From Caecitellus pseudoparvulus (taxonomy: Eukaryota; Bigyra: Bicosoecida), in assembly GCA_965644315.1 (NCBI GenBank), contig CBFFRQ010000042.1:1-64000 (forward strand): 64,000 nt of DNA, in the 5' to 3' direction. Below are positions 52,095-61,679 of the stretch, piece after piece. Positions within the stretch are counted from its first letter, which is position 1. Every line of letters starts with the position of its first letter. The notes under the pieces are model-generated. The model had not been told where the DNA came from. It ran no database searches and worked only from the letters and a program-made list of their open reading frames with translations. Made by a program: the position numbers and the translations under genes.

Positions 52095-54413
52095 ATGGCT
52101 CTCCGAGTGCGCCTTGCGCGTGCCGGGGTGCACTCCAAGCGACTGACCAGACCAGTGTCGAGGGCAGCCTCCACGGCAACTGCGCTGGGACAAGGAGCGG
52201 GTGACAACCAGCCAGGCGTGGGGCAGTGGATGCAGTTGCAAGATGCAGATGCTCGCCCCTTCTACCATTGCCTGACCACGGGGCGTTCTGTGTACGAAGT
52301 GCCGGCCAGCCACAGGGAGTATGCGGAGATACTTGCCAACGGCAGGGCTTGCACGCCACCGCGGGCCTCAACACGCCCAAAGGAGCCAGTTTGGATCCAG
52401 CACGAGACAGAATCCAAGCAGCCCTACTTCTTCAACCCCCAGACCGGCACTTCCACGTGGCAGCTTCCCCATGGCGCTGCAGTCAAGCGGTGGCAGCCTT
52501 CACAGCAGCTGCAAGGCAGCGAGCCAGTCTCAGAGTCGCCAGCCTCTTCTGCCGCTGCAGATGGGAAAAGCACACCTGCAGGGGCAGGAGGCTCTGGAGG
52601 AGGAGGTTGGTGGCAGTCCTTCGCCTCCAAGTACTTGTATAAGGAAGCAATCGTAGCACCCGACGGCTACAACCGCTGGCTGAACGTGCCTGCCAGCGTC
52701 ATGGTGCAGCTCAGCATCGGCTCGGTGTACGCGTGGAGCATCTTCAACAGCCCTCTCACACGAGATCTGGGTGTCGTGGCGCCTGCTGCCGACGACTGGA
52801 CTCTCAGCGCCGTCGTGCCCATCTTCAGCGTGTGCGCGTTGACTCTGGGCGCCTGCACGGCAGGCCTCGGCAAGTGGGCTGAACGGGTGGGCCCACGCAT
52901 GGTGGCTGGCACTGCCGCACTGTGCTGGGGAGGTGGCCTCGCCGTCACGGCCTTGGGCTGTGCCGCTCACCAGCTGCCCTTGCTGTACCTCGGGTATGGA
53001 GTCCTGGGAGGGCTGGGGTGGGGGCTGGGCTACATCTCCCCTGTGTCCACCCTCCTGCGGTGGTTCCCAGATCGCAAGGGCCTGGCTGCTGGCTTGGCCT
53101 TGACGGCCTTTGGAGGCGGCGCCATGGTGGCCACCCCCCTCAATGAGGCGCTGCTGCAGTACTTCAGCAGCGCCCCAGCTTATTTGGGCCCAGTTGACGA
53201 GCTGGCCCTGGTGACTGACGCAGGCAAGCGCTTTGTGGAGACGCAGGGTGGTCTGCGGGAGGTAGTGGTCGCCACGGCCCGGGACGTCGCCGCCTTCTCG
53301 GGGGACCTGCCGCCGGGGGTGTACGAGGTTGGGACAGGTGACACCGGCGCCAGGAACACCTTCCTCACCTTAGCTGCCCTGCACACGGCGTCCATGCTGG
53401 GGGGTGCCGCAGGGCAGCGAGTCCCAGCTCCAGGATGGACCCCGCCAGGGTATGTGGAGCCTCAGGCCGAGGCTGGCCAGGCCAGTGGGGGCTCCCCCAA
53501 TGCGGCCATCGCTGCGACGGGCAACGTGGATCCCGATGAAGCCCTGCGCACGCCGCAGTTCTACATGCTGTGGGCGGCAGTGGCCGGCAACGCCATTGCC
53601 GGCGTCTCCGTCATCTCCTGCGCCAAGACGCTCATGACGGACTGCTTCTCCACCGCCCTGCCCGGCGTCGTGACGGCTGGCTTTGCCGCGACGTACGTGG
53701 CGGCGCTGTCCGGCGCCAACATGATGGGGCGCTTTGGCTGGTCCTTCGCCAGCGACTTCCTGGGCAGGAAGAACACGTACGGCCTGTTCAGCCTCGGCAT
53801 CCCCACCGTGCTGGCCCTGCCGGCCCTCACCTCCTGGGTGTCCACAGACGCCTCACTGGCGCCCCTCGTGCTCTTCTACGGCGGCACCTGGCTCGTCGTG
53901 TCCTTCTACGGCGGCGTCTTCTCAGTCCTGCCTGCGTACCTCTCCGACCTGTTCGGGCAGAAGCACGTCGGCGCCATCCATGGCCGCCTGCTGACGGCCT
54001 GGGCGGCGGCGGCGGCAGGGGGGCCAGCCCTGCTCGCTGCCCTGCGCAGCTCCTCTGAGCGCAGCGCCATCGCCAAGCTGGTAGAGGCTGCTGACGAGAG
54101 CGCGTTCCGGGAGCACTTTGGGGCGGGCAAGGAGGAGCTGGAGGCCCTGCTGGCGGCCAAGTCTGTGAACATCTCCCAGCTCATGCAGGTGGTGCCGCCC
54201 GGCACTGTGGACCCCACGCCGACGCTGAACAACAACACCATGTACGCCATGGCGGGGCTGCTGACAGTGGCCATGGCTTGCAACGCCGGCCTGCGCCGCA
54301 TCGACCCCAAGCACTACATCGAGAACAAGGCGCCAGCCATCGACGCAGACTTCAGGCGCGTGGACGAGGCAGGCAAGGCGACGGGGGACGAAGGCAGGCC
54401 GGTAGGGACATGA
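52095..54413 (+). CDS. MFS transporter (oxalate:formate antiporter-like) with two N-terminal WW domains
   Basis: A single exon of 772 residues from ATG 52095. Residues 1-30 are Arg-rich without acids (MALRVRLARAGVHSKRL), as in mitochondrial presequences. A WW-like repeat follows at about 42-70 (W-x8-RPFYH-x3-TGRSVYEVP, second Trp replaced by Tyr) and a canonical WW at about 97-126 (VWIQHETESKQPYFFNPQTG, then STWQLP). After a Gly/Ser linker comes a 12-helix MFS domain of the OxlT/OFA type (VQLSIGSVYAWSIFNSPLT; GLGYISPVSTLLRWFPDRKG; AYLSDLFGQKHVGAIHGRLL). This family exchanges organic anions such as oxalate, formate or pyruvate. A large soluble loop (about 365-480) splits the two halves. WW domains bind Pro-rich partners. 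The stop is 1 nt from the next gene's stop. Confidence 0.83.
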   Translation: MALRVRLARAGVHSKRLTRPVSRAASTATALGQGAGDNQPGVGQWMQLQDADARPFYHCLTTGRSVYEVPASHREYAEILANGRACTPPRASTRPKEPVWIQHETESKQPYFFNPQTGTSTWQLPHGAAVKRWQPSQQLQGSEPVSESPASSAAADGKSTPAGAGGSGGGGWWQSFASKYLYKEAIVAPDGYNRWLNVPASVMVQLSIGSVYAWSIFNSPLTRDLGVVAPAADDWTLSAVVPIFSVCALTLGACTAGLGKWAERVGPRMVAGTAALCWGGGLAVTALGCAAHQLPLLYLGYGVLGGLGWGLGYISPVSTLLRWFPDRKGLAAGLALTAFGGGAMVATPLNEALLQYFSSAPAYLGPVDELALVTDAGKRFVETQGGLREVVVATARDVAAFSGDLPPGVYEVGTGDTGARNTFLTLAALHTASMLGGAAGQRVPAPGWTPPGYVEPQAEAGQASGGSPNAAIAATGNVDPDEALRTPQFYMLWAAVAGNAIAGVSVISCAKTLMTDCFSTALPGVVTAGFAATYVAALSGANMMGRFGWSFASDFLGRKNTYGLFSLGIPTVLALPALTSWVSTDASLAPLVLFYGGTWLVVSFYGGVFSVLPAYLSDLFGQKHVGAIHGRLLTAWAAAAAGGPALLAALRSSSERSAIAKLVEAADESAFREHFGAGKEELEALLAAKSVNISQLMQVVPPGTVDPTPTLNNNTMYAMAGLLTVAMACNAGLRRIDPKHYIENKAPAIDADFRRVDEAGKATGDEGRPVGT

Positions 54414-54414
54414 A

Positions 54415-55863
54415 TTACACGTGCACGCCGAGCGCGTGCAGACGCCGCAATGTGGCGGAGATGTCGTGCAGGCGAGCCTTGACTGAGGTGTGGAAGTCGC
54501 GAGGCGGCAGGCGGCCCCTCGCACTCCACTCGTCTCCCCCAGCACGCCAGACAGCACGGGAGTATGCTGTGCTGCGGAGCCGCTTGGTACTGGCAGCATG
54601 TGTGTGCTGCGTGTCAGCCTTCCGCGCTGCTTTCCGGCCGATGACGGTGTCAGCCATGGCGCGCACAGCATCGGCGGAGGAGGGAATGCCCCGTCCGTGA
54701 GCGCCCAGCACCACCCCACTGCGCTCAGCGCCCAGCACGGCCCAGGTGCTGTCCAGAGCAGTCGTGTGGGGGGTCGCAGGAGGTGGCTTGTGTCCGATAA
54801 ATACAGTGTCCACCGCTGACGACTGCCGGCTGCGAGCTGAGGTCGTGGAGTGCGCAGACGACGGACGGCTGCCCGTGCTGTGCTGGGCGCCTGCTCGGAG
54901 CTGGTTGTGGCGCAGCGTGGATGCAGCAAAGCTTGAAGTGCCCAAGGCGGGCTGTGTGGCGTGCTGCAGCTGAGAGGACGTGAAGGAGGGCAGCAGGCTG
55001 CCAGCCGAGCGGCTTGCCTCGTGCTGCTGGCTCGCTTCCTTTTGCGCTTCGTCTGCCTGGAGCATGAGGCGGGTGGAAGAGGCGAGCGGCGGCCCGCACA
55101 CCACCTGCACGGAACCTGATCCCGTGCGCATGCCGACAACCCGAGGAGTAGGAGGAGGCGGGTGCGAGGGAGTGGTATGCCTCGCCCGTCTCAGTGGTGC
55201 AGCCCGCCGAGGCAACGAATCAACCGCGTCAGCCCGTGTGGTGAATCGCAGCCCTTGGTCGGCACTGTATGATGCATCCAACGCTGTGGGCGCGTCCGAG
55301 GGATGCGAAGCTGGCAAGGTGCGCCGCTTGGTGGCAGCCATGGCCAGCGTCCGCCGAGCTGCCTTGGTGTTCCAGTCAGCACTGCGCAGGCGTCCCGGGT
55401 CGTCTGCTGGGTGGCAACGATACCGAGGGCGACTCAGCCTGTAGCATGCTTCCTGCTGTGCGGCACGTCTCGAAGCGCGGTTGCCGTCTCCCTGGGCGGA
55501 CCAATCACTGCGCGCTGTCGCTGCAGTTGGGATGTCAATGCGGTCAACAGCTGCCTTAAGCTGAGACACGAGCTTACTGATGTCGGCAGAAGTGGAAGGC
55601 ACTTGTACTGACTGTGATGCAGAACTCCGCTCAACATGTTTACGAACATTTCGCTGGGAATTCTGATATCGTTGCGTGCGTGTCAGGTGTCGCTGCGGAA
55701 ATTGCTCTGCTCCCTGGTCATCAGTTGCAGCGCCCCACCCAGCGCCTGCGCTGAAGCTAGACGCAGAGCTCGCGGCCGAGCTGACATCGATTGGAGATAT
55801 ACGCAGTCCTGATTCGTGAAGACTGTCGCTGGCGCCACTGGAAGCGCAGGGGCTGCTCGACAT
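54415..55863 (-). CDS. Basic Ser/Arg-rich protein of unknown function
   Basis: The frame from the first ATG at 55863 gives 482 residues; it is open a little further upstream. The protein is rich in Ser, Ala, Arg and Thr with few hydrophobic stretches and is probably mostly disordered. A possible short amphipathic helix is SADISKLVSQLKAAVDRID (about 90-110), and the C-terminus is helical (FHTSVKARLHDISATLRRLH). No family is recognised. A TTTCCGCAG lies within the frame at about 55693-55702 on the sense strand, so a short intron there is possible. The gene overlaps or abuts the 3' end of the WW-MFS gene (1-nt gap between stops). Confidence 0.5.
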   Translation of the reverse strand: MSSSPCASSGASDSLHESGLRISPIDVSSAASSASSFSAGAGWGAATDDQGAEQFPQRHLTRTQRYQNSQRNVRKHVERSSASQSVQVPSTSADISKLVSQLKAAVDRIDIPTAATARSDWSAQGDGNRASRRAAQQEACYRLSRPRYRCHPADDPGRLRSADWNTKAARRTLAMAATKRRTLPASHPSDAPTALDASYSADQGLRFTTRADAVDSLPRRAAPLRRARHTTPSHPPPPTPRVVGMRTGSGSVQVVCGPPLASSTRLMLQADEAQKEASQQHEASRSAGSLLPSFTSSQLQHATQPALGTSSFAASTLRHNQLRAGAQHSTGSRPSSAHSTTSARSRQSSAVDTVFIGHKPPPATPHTTALDSTWAVLGAERSGVVLGAHGRGIPSSADAVRAMADTVIGRKAARKADTQHTHAASTKRLRSTAYSRAVWRAGGDEWSARGRLPPRDFHTSVKARLHDISATLRRLHALGVHV

Positions 55864-56584
55864 GTCTGCGTGGTCGCGCCGAAATTTGGCCAACACGCCC
55901 TGCACCACGAGGCGTGCTTGGACTTTCCGATGCGAAGGCCAGGGAGCAGGAGGAATTTTCTATCGGGTTTGCAAACCACTTTAGAGGTAGCCTGCTCCTG
56001 TGGCATCTATTCGATGCAGGGCGATTGTAGTCGCTCACGGCATTGTGGTGCAAGTGAAAACGGAAGCGGCAAGCCTTCCACCCGCGTCAACTCCTCGCAG
56101 ACTTCGAACAGACTCTTTCCACCCTCACTTGACACTGGGGATGCTCCCAACACCACTGAGGCAGACCGGCACGGGGCGCCTGCCTGCATCGCCTTGCCTG
56201 CAGCCAACCTACTGCTACGGAGGTTGTACGGACAGCTCCGGCAGCCAAAGTGGCCAAAATCAATGGGGCTCTGTCGTTTTAGCCTTGACCGCATGTCTTT
56301 TCTTTGATCCAGCTCAAAACCAGTGCCTGCAGAGCAGAGCAACGCTGTGATGCACCACCAGCTCCGCTAGTTCAGTCCAAGCCAAAACAAACGACACGGC
56401 AGCATTGAGATCTGCCTTTCACAAGTAGTGCAACTTGAGCCAAGAGTGTCTCCGGCGCTTTTCAGCTTGAGTTGCTTCTTCGTTTGCGTGGAAGCAGGGC
56501 AAGCAGGCTGTCGCCTAACGGAAGGTATCAACAGCAGCTGGCTGCGACGACCGCACGCTTTTCTGGGCCGTTTTCGCCACAGCC
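55864..56584. promoter_or_regulatory. Divergent intergenic region upstream of the ankyrin gene
   Basis: The longest gap in the window, 721 nt, lies between outward-facing starts. It is visibly richer in A/T than coding DNA (for example 56270-56420). TTTTCGCC (56571-56578) stands 6 nt before the plus ATG. I looked for a tRNA or small RNA and found no convincing clover-leaf or terminator. Confidence 0.4.
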
Positions 56585-58318
56585 ATGAGTCGAAGAAGCT
56601 TGGAACGTAAGGAGCGAGTGCCGCTCTTTGCCACCACAAGTGCCTGTGGCTTGCAGCTCGTGGTTTCCACATGGACAGGCGTTTCACTCTTCCCCGCGCG
56701 AAACGCAGGCACTTCGGGCGGCACACACGCCCACCGGCAGCGGGACCTGCTCATCAGGCTGCACCACAGCGTATCTCCAGCATCTCCATCAGTGTCCCCT
56801 GTCGCCTGCAGTGGTGCACAGGGGTCAGCAGCAGACCACGCTCGCGCCAGCTCCAGCACTGCCGGGGTGTGGGACACGCCAGCCAGCGCGATGCGGCCGC
56901 GGTCAGAGCGCGTGCCACACCCATCTGACACCCTGGCCACTCCAGCAGTTGCTCGTCGACTTCAACTGGATGGCGCCTCGCCTGAAGTCGCCCAACGAAG
57001 GCCCAACGTGCCGCCGTTGCCGCCGCCCCCAGCAGGCCTGCCTCGCGGCGGGGGTGGCGCCACGCCCCCGCGCCAGAGTGGGCGCTTCCGAGGCCGGTGT
57101 CTGCGGCAAGTATCTCCAGGCACTGACCGGGTGCTGCGCAGGGTGGCGACAGAGGTGTCTTCCCGGGCCATGGCGCCACCCACCGAGCCGTGCAACCCGT
57201 CCCCTGCCTCGTCTGGCGGCAGCACTGGCTTCCACGACAGCGCCACAGAGCGGGATGGGGACAGCCTCACACCCGTAGCCAGCAGCCCAGCCCTGTGGCG
57301 AGAGGGCAAGTGCGACGATGACGAGGCAGAGGCTGAGGACCGCCTGTCCCCCGGCTTGGGTGGACCCGACCGCAGCCCTGCACAGCACCTGCGAGACAGC
57401 TGTCACGCCGGGGAAGGCGTGCCAGACAGCGGCACCAGGTCCACCCGCACTGACAGCGGACAGTGGGATGAGAGCGGCATGAGTGGCCTGCTCTCCACAG
57501 CGGCCTCGGGCGTGTCGCCTGGGGCAGAGCTGGAGGGCGCAGCACAGCGCACCCCACAGCCTGTGCGCTGGACGCCGCCCAAGCCGGCAGTGGATGAGAG
57601 CCAATTCCGCACTGCCGTCAGGCTGGAGGGCGCCATGGGGGCCCTGGGTCCCGTGCGCGCTCCACGGGTGGTGCAGCGGCCAGTGGTGTCGCGGGGACAG
57701 CCCTCCCCGGCCCCGCAAGCGGCGTCCACAGCCACACGAGGGCCCATCAGGATATCCCCTGTCGCTGCTGCGACGCCTGGTGCCGCTGCTGCGCGGGGGC
57801 GTGCGCCAGCCAGTGCCGCTGAGACGCCTGGCACGCTGTGCACGCCTACTGGGGCAGCGGACCGCACACCTGTAGCGGGCATGGCGGGCAAGGTGAGCAT
57901 CGACCAGGCCATGGAGTGGGTGCGCCTGGGGCATGTGCGCCCTGTGCAGGAGGCGGTGTCGAAGAGGGCGCTCGCTGGCGGCGTCAACGCCGTGGACTGC
58001 CGAGGAGACACGCTGCTGATGGAGGCCTGTCGGCAAGGCAACGCGGACCTGGCTCAGTGGCTGGTGCTGCACGGGCAGGCGGCGCTGAACGTGCAGAACT
58101 CCCTTGGAGACACGGCACTGCACCTGTGTTTCACGGCAGGGACAGACGTGTCCCCAGGCCCCATGGGCGGCCGGTACGGGCGAGGCGGCGTGTTCAGCGG
58201 GGCATCTGCGTTGAGCCAGAAGGGCGTGAAGCTGGCACAGTGGCTGCAGCGCATGGGCGCAGACACCAAGCTGGTCAACGACGCGGGGAAGACCGCCCTG
58301 TCTGCATTGATGCGGTGA
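56585..58318 (+). CDS. Ankyrin-repeat protein with disordered N-terminal region
   Basis: A single exon of 577 residues from ATG 56585. Residues 1-430 are Pro/Ser/Arg/Gly-rich and disordered with an acidic patch (DDDEAEAEDRLSP). The C-terminal 140 residues hold ankyrin-type repeats: VSIDQAMEWVRLGHVRPVQE, AVDCRGDTLLMEACRQGNAD, VQNSLGDTALHLCFTAG and KLVNDAGKTALSALM, with the GDT-x-L-x-x-A/C and LHL signatures. A Gly/Arg insert interrupts the third repeat. Ankyrin repeats bind protein partners; nothing indicates which. The inverted GCGTTTC pair at 56679-56706 lies within the N-terminal coding region. Confidence 0.75.
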   Translation: MSRRSLERKERVPLFATTSACGLQLVVSTWTGVSLFPARNAGTSGGTHAHRQRDLLIRLHHSVSPASPSVSPVACSGAQGSAADHARASSSTAGVWDTPASAMRPRSERVPHPSDTLATPAVARRLQLDGASPEVAQRRPNVPPLPPPPAGLPRGGGGATPPRQSGRFRGRCLRQVSPGTDRVLRRVATEVSSRAMAPPTEPCNPSPASSGGSTGFHDSATERDGDSLTPVASSPALWREGKCDDDEAEAEDRLSPGLGGPDRSPAQHLRDSCHAGEGVPDSGTRSTRTDSGQWDESGMSGLLSTAASGVSPGAELEGAAQRTPQPVRWTPPKPAVDESQFRTAVRLEGAMGALGPVRAPRVVQRPVVSRGQPSPAPQAASTATRGPIRISPVAAATPGAAAARGRAPASAAETPGTLCTPTGAADRTPVAGMAGKVSIDQAMEWVRLGHVRPVQEAVSKRALAGGVNAVDCRGDTLLMEACRQGNADLAQWLVLHGQAALNVQNSLGDTALHLCFTAGTDVSPGPMGGRYGRGGVFSGASALSQKGVKLAQWLQRMGADTKLVNDAGKTALSALMR

Positions 58319-58328
58319 GCGGGGCCTG

Positions 58329-59513
58329 TCAAGCTGCATGCTCTGGCCGGGGGGAGCTGGGCGGGTACACCGCCCCTGACAGCAGGTCGTGCAGGGCTAG
58401 TCCCTGCTCCTCCACGCTGCCGTCCCCGTGCACTGCCAAGCCTTCCTCAGGTGCTAGCAGCCACACGGGCTCGTAGGACTTGGTGACGCGGGCTGGCGCC
58501 TCCACCCGTGTGTGGTCCCACCCCACCGCATCCTCGATGCGCCAGCCGTGCAGGAGGAGGGGCAGGCGGAGGGCTCCGTAGCGCCTGTGCAGGTTCCACA
58601 CGACCTCGTCGGGGCCCACTGGCACCGCCAAGATGTACTTTCCGCTGGGTTTCAGGAACGCCTTCACCTGGTCGCTGGCCATGAGGTCGGCGTCGGGGTG
58701 CAGCGGGTCGCAGTAGCGGCCCAGGCCGTCGTGGTCAAAGGACGAGATGCTGAGGGCCAAGTCGAAGGAATGCAGGAGCTCGCCGCTGCCTGCCGCTTGC
58801 TCGGCAGCAATCTGCGCCTGCACCTCGTCTGCTCGCGCGGTGTGCACGCGGTCGTGCTCGTACGTGAGCTTGTTGTACTCGACGACGGTCACGTTGGCAG
58901 CCCCATGCACGAGCAGCAGCGCTTCGTAGCTTGGGGACGTGGAGCCAAAGACCACCACGCGAGATCCCTGCACGATGGATGGGTTCCACTTCAGCACCCA
59001 ATTCGTCCAGGATGTGAGAAGCGCAGAGGGGCCGCCCGCACTCTGCACCGCATTGCTCAGCCCTGCGCAGCACCAGAAGCAGCCGTGCGACGCAGGCAGT
59101 TGGGAGGGCGCCTGCGCAGAAACGAACTTTGGTATTTGAATGCACCTTGCACCATCCGGTTGAAGGCTTCCTTCTCATAGCGAATGTGCGACCCTGCGGG
59201 CACACGAGGGCAGGCCAGTGCGAGCACTGCGAGGAATCCAATTTCCGCAGCACACACCATTGCCCCCAGCACACTCATCGATGAAAAAATCTGACACAGG
59301 AACAGCCCCACACCGTGTATATCCCTCCACCATATGCTCGGGGATGTTCTGAGGCGGAGCAGACCCGTTCAAGTGCATCCGCGGGTACTCTGCGATGCGA
59401 GGACCACACGGTGTCGGGCGCTGCCCCTCGTCACCGGCGCCCCCCACGCTGCCACTGGCGGCCACAGCTGCTAACAAGCACGCCTGCAGCAGACCAAGTA
59501 GATAATGCTTCAT
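58329..59513 (-). CDS. DUF268 protein with signal peptide (methyltransferase-like)
   Basis: Three exons on the minus strand, 59513-59273, 59193-59146 and 59062-58329 (donors GTGCTG and GTGCAT), give about 340 residues. Residues 1-21 are a signal peptide or anchor (MKHYLLGLLQACLLAAVAAS). The joined exons read RYEKEAFNRMVQGLSNAV, then GSRVVVFGSTSPSYEALLL and VTVVEYN resembling a Rossmann methyltransferase motif I, DLALSISSFDHDGLGRYCDP and YILAVPVGPDEVVWNLHRRYG, all diagnostic of DUF268. Family function is unsettled; secretory targeting suggests glycan or lipid modification in the lumen. The exon 1 donor has an alternative (GTGTGT at 59253). It is divergent from the Anp1-type glycosyltransferase gene. 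Confidence 0.78.
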
Positions 59514-60038
59514 GGTGGGCCTGAGCAGTGGGTCGCCCCGCGTCCAAGCCTGCGAGGGCTAGGGTCCAGTTCGTGGGCTGTCGACCTTGCTGCCACGCAA
59601 TGCACAAGTCCCTCGCCAACGCACAAATCCGCTCAAATCTTATTGCACGTAAGTGCGATCGCTGTGGGGACTCGTAAAACTAAATTTTGCTGCAAATGCC
59701 GGCTTGACTGGCGGGTCTCACGCTGAAGCAGCACAGCTCAACGGTGGAGGATGTGCGCCATCGGACACCTCAGCGGGCCGCGAAAGGCGGGGATGCAAAA
59801 AGCAAGAATAGAAGCAACCTTTCAGTCTGCAGAATGGAGGCCCTTACACGTCAGGCACCGCCCCAGCGACGGCAGGCTATCCGTGTGCAGCACACAAAGC
59901 CATTCAACACAGCACAATCGCAAAACGCGAACGCTGCCCTGCTCAAGCTGGAAGTCTGCTCCACCTGCCCTGGATGGCCCTTTCTGCGCCCTCGTCCTCG
60001 GCGCCCCACATGGACGCCTGGTGGGCTAAGGCGAGGGA
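59514..60038. promoter_or_regulatory. Divergent region between DUF268 and GT62 genes
   Basis: A 525-nt gap between outward-facing starts, more A/T-rich than coding DNA around 59630-59700 and 59790-59830. A shared regulatory region for the two secretory-pathway genes is possible. No specific motif or RNA gene was recognised. Confidence 0.35.
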
Positions 60039-61502
60039 ATGCACTCTCAGCAGCGCCAGCGCGGAGTCCTCGATGCTCCCGTGGCTAGCCACGCTAAACG
60101 GTGCAATCCCCGAGGCCCTGTTCAGGACAGCATAAAGCTCGTCGTATTTGGCGTTGTCTGCTTTGCACTAGGGGCTGTGACATCCACATACTCAGTGTTG
60201 GGGAGCCCCGAAGCCTGGGCGGCCCCGCATCGAAATCCGCACAAGCAACTTGTCACCTCCACGGCCCCTGAGCCCAGCACATGCAGCCCATGCGAAGATG
60301 GTGGCCTGAGAGGCGGAAGTGCTGCGTCAGGTTCCCCTTCAAGCCCTCGCGTGCTGCGCCGGATGTCCCCTCAGGGCAGGTTCTTTCAGATTGAGCGGGA
60401 GGACATCCGACGTGGACGTGAGGTGCCTGCGGACGGACCCCGCGTCCTGGTCCTGACGCCCCTGAAGAACACAGCCAAGCACCTGGACACGTACTTCGGC
60501 AACTTAGCAAACCTGACCTTTCCCCGACACCAGATGAGCCTGGGTTTCCTGGACAGCGACAGCACAGACGCCACGTGGTCCACAGTGCACGCTCGCGTGT
60601 CCAACCTGACGCAGCACTATCGCCGCGTAACCCTCGTGCAGCACGACTTTGGCCTTGACCTACCCCGCGAAGTGCGACATGAGGAGTACCTGCAGGTGAT
60701 CCGGCGCCACGTCCTGGCCCGCGGTCGCAACCACCTGCTGTCGCGTGCCTTGGTGGATGAGGACTGGGTGCTGTGGGTGGACAGCGACGTGTATGGGTGG
60801 CCCCGGGACATCCTGTCCACCCTGCTGGCCGCCAACCGCACTATCGTGTCGCCGAACTGTGTCATGTCCCGTGGCGGCGTCTCGTACGACCTCAACTCGT
60901 GGGCAGCCCCGTGGATGTCCAACGCCAGCCTGCACACCCACGGCAGCTGGCAGCGCGATGCCGCAGCCACAGCCCTCATGCGCCTGAGCGAGGCAGTGAG
61001 CAGCGGCGCAGGCAAGAAGACGTCGGCGCGGTCCTGGGCAGGGTACTTGCCGCCCCTGGCGCCCCTCACAGTGGACGCCCTGACTGCATGCCTGTCTTTG
61101 GTAACGGGCAGGCTGAACCGCCCCGGCCCCTCCCTGCACCTGGCGTACAGTGACTGTGCGTCACCCCTGGGGCGGCCGTCGGCGTTCAGGGGCTGGGAGA
61201 GTCTTGTGCCGGCGTGGGCTCGTGGCGATCCAGAGGCGACCCAGCCCCAGGTCATCCTGGAAGGCTACGCCCGCACACCCACCCGCCCCCTGTACAAGCT
61301 GCGGCACGTGGGGGACATCGTGGAGCTGGGCGGTGTGGGCGGCGCCATGCTGCTGGTGCACGCTGACTTGCACCGGGATGGCCTGGTGTTCCCGCCCTTT
61401 CCCTACCGGCAGCGCATCGAGACGGAGGGCCTGGCTGCCATGGCCCGGGACATGGGGCACCGGGCCTGGGGGATGCCCCACGTGGAGGTGCTGCACGCGT
61501 GA
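60039..61502 (+). CDS. Anp1/MNN9-type glycosyltransferase (GT62)
   Basis: A single exon of 487 residues from ATG 60039. Topology is type II: one signal anchor at about 32-52 (KLVVFGVVCFALGAVTSTYS) then a lumenal stem and catalytic domain. The family signatures are present: VLVLTPLKNTAKHLDTYFGN, LGFLDSDSTDATW, RRVTLVQHDFGLDLPREVRH, and the DxD motif in WVLWVDSDVYGWP (D248, D250), followed by IVSPNC and a late GGVGGAMLLVHADLHRDGLV. Fungal members form mannan polymerase in the cis-Golgi and use GDP-mannose; substrate here is inferred. A Gly/Ser linker at about 315-350 is an insertion. This gene, the DUF268 protein and the SPPL3-like protease point to a Golgi glycan pathway. Confidence 0.85.
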   Translation: MHSQQRQRGVLDAPVASHAKRCNPRGPVQDSIKLVVFGVVCFALGAVTSTYSVLGSPEAWAAPHRNPHKQLVTSTAPEPSTCSPCEDGGLRGGSAASGSPSSPRVLRRMSPQGRFFQIEREDIRRGREVPADGPRVLVLTPLKNTAKHLDTYFGNLANLTFPRHQMSLGFLDSDSTDATWSTVHARVSNLTQHYRRVTLVQHDFGLDLPREVRHEEYLQVIRRHVLARGRNHLLSRALVDEDWVLWVDSDVYGWPRDILSTLLAANRTIVSPNCVMSRGGVSYDLNSWAAPWMSNASLHTHGSWQRDAAATALMRLSEAVSSGAGKKTSARSWAGYLPPLAPLTVDALTACLSLVTGRLNRPGPSLHLAYSDCASPLGRPSAFRGWESLVPAWARGDPEATQPQVILEGYARTPTRPLYKLRHVGDIVELGGVGGAMLLVHADLHRDGLVFPPFPYRQRIETEGLAAMARDMGHRAWGMPHVEVLHA

Positions 61503-61679
61503 ACCAGGTCCACCCTGCCTTGGCAGGGAGGCTGCTGGGTGCGCCTGTTGGCACGGCTATGCCGGGCGACCTCCGAACCTGGGCGCTGTCTGGACACAAT
61601 ACATCTTCCATTTCATCATCTTCCAACAACCCTCACAGCGCTGTGGTGTGCGCGCCTTCCTTTGCCTTTCACACACAGC

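Noticed and set aside
55864-56584. tRNA or small RNA gene in the longest intergenic gap
   Set aside because: No B-box-like sequence, clover-leaf or terminator could be found by eye.
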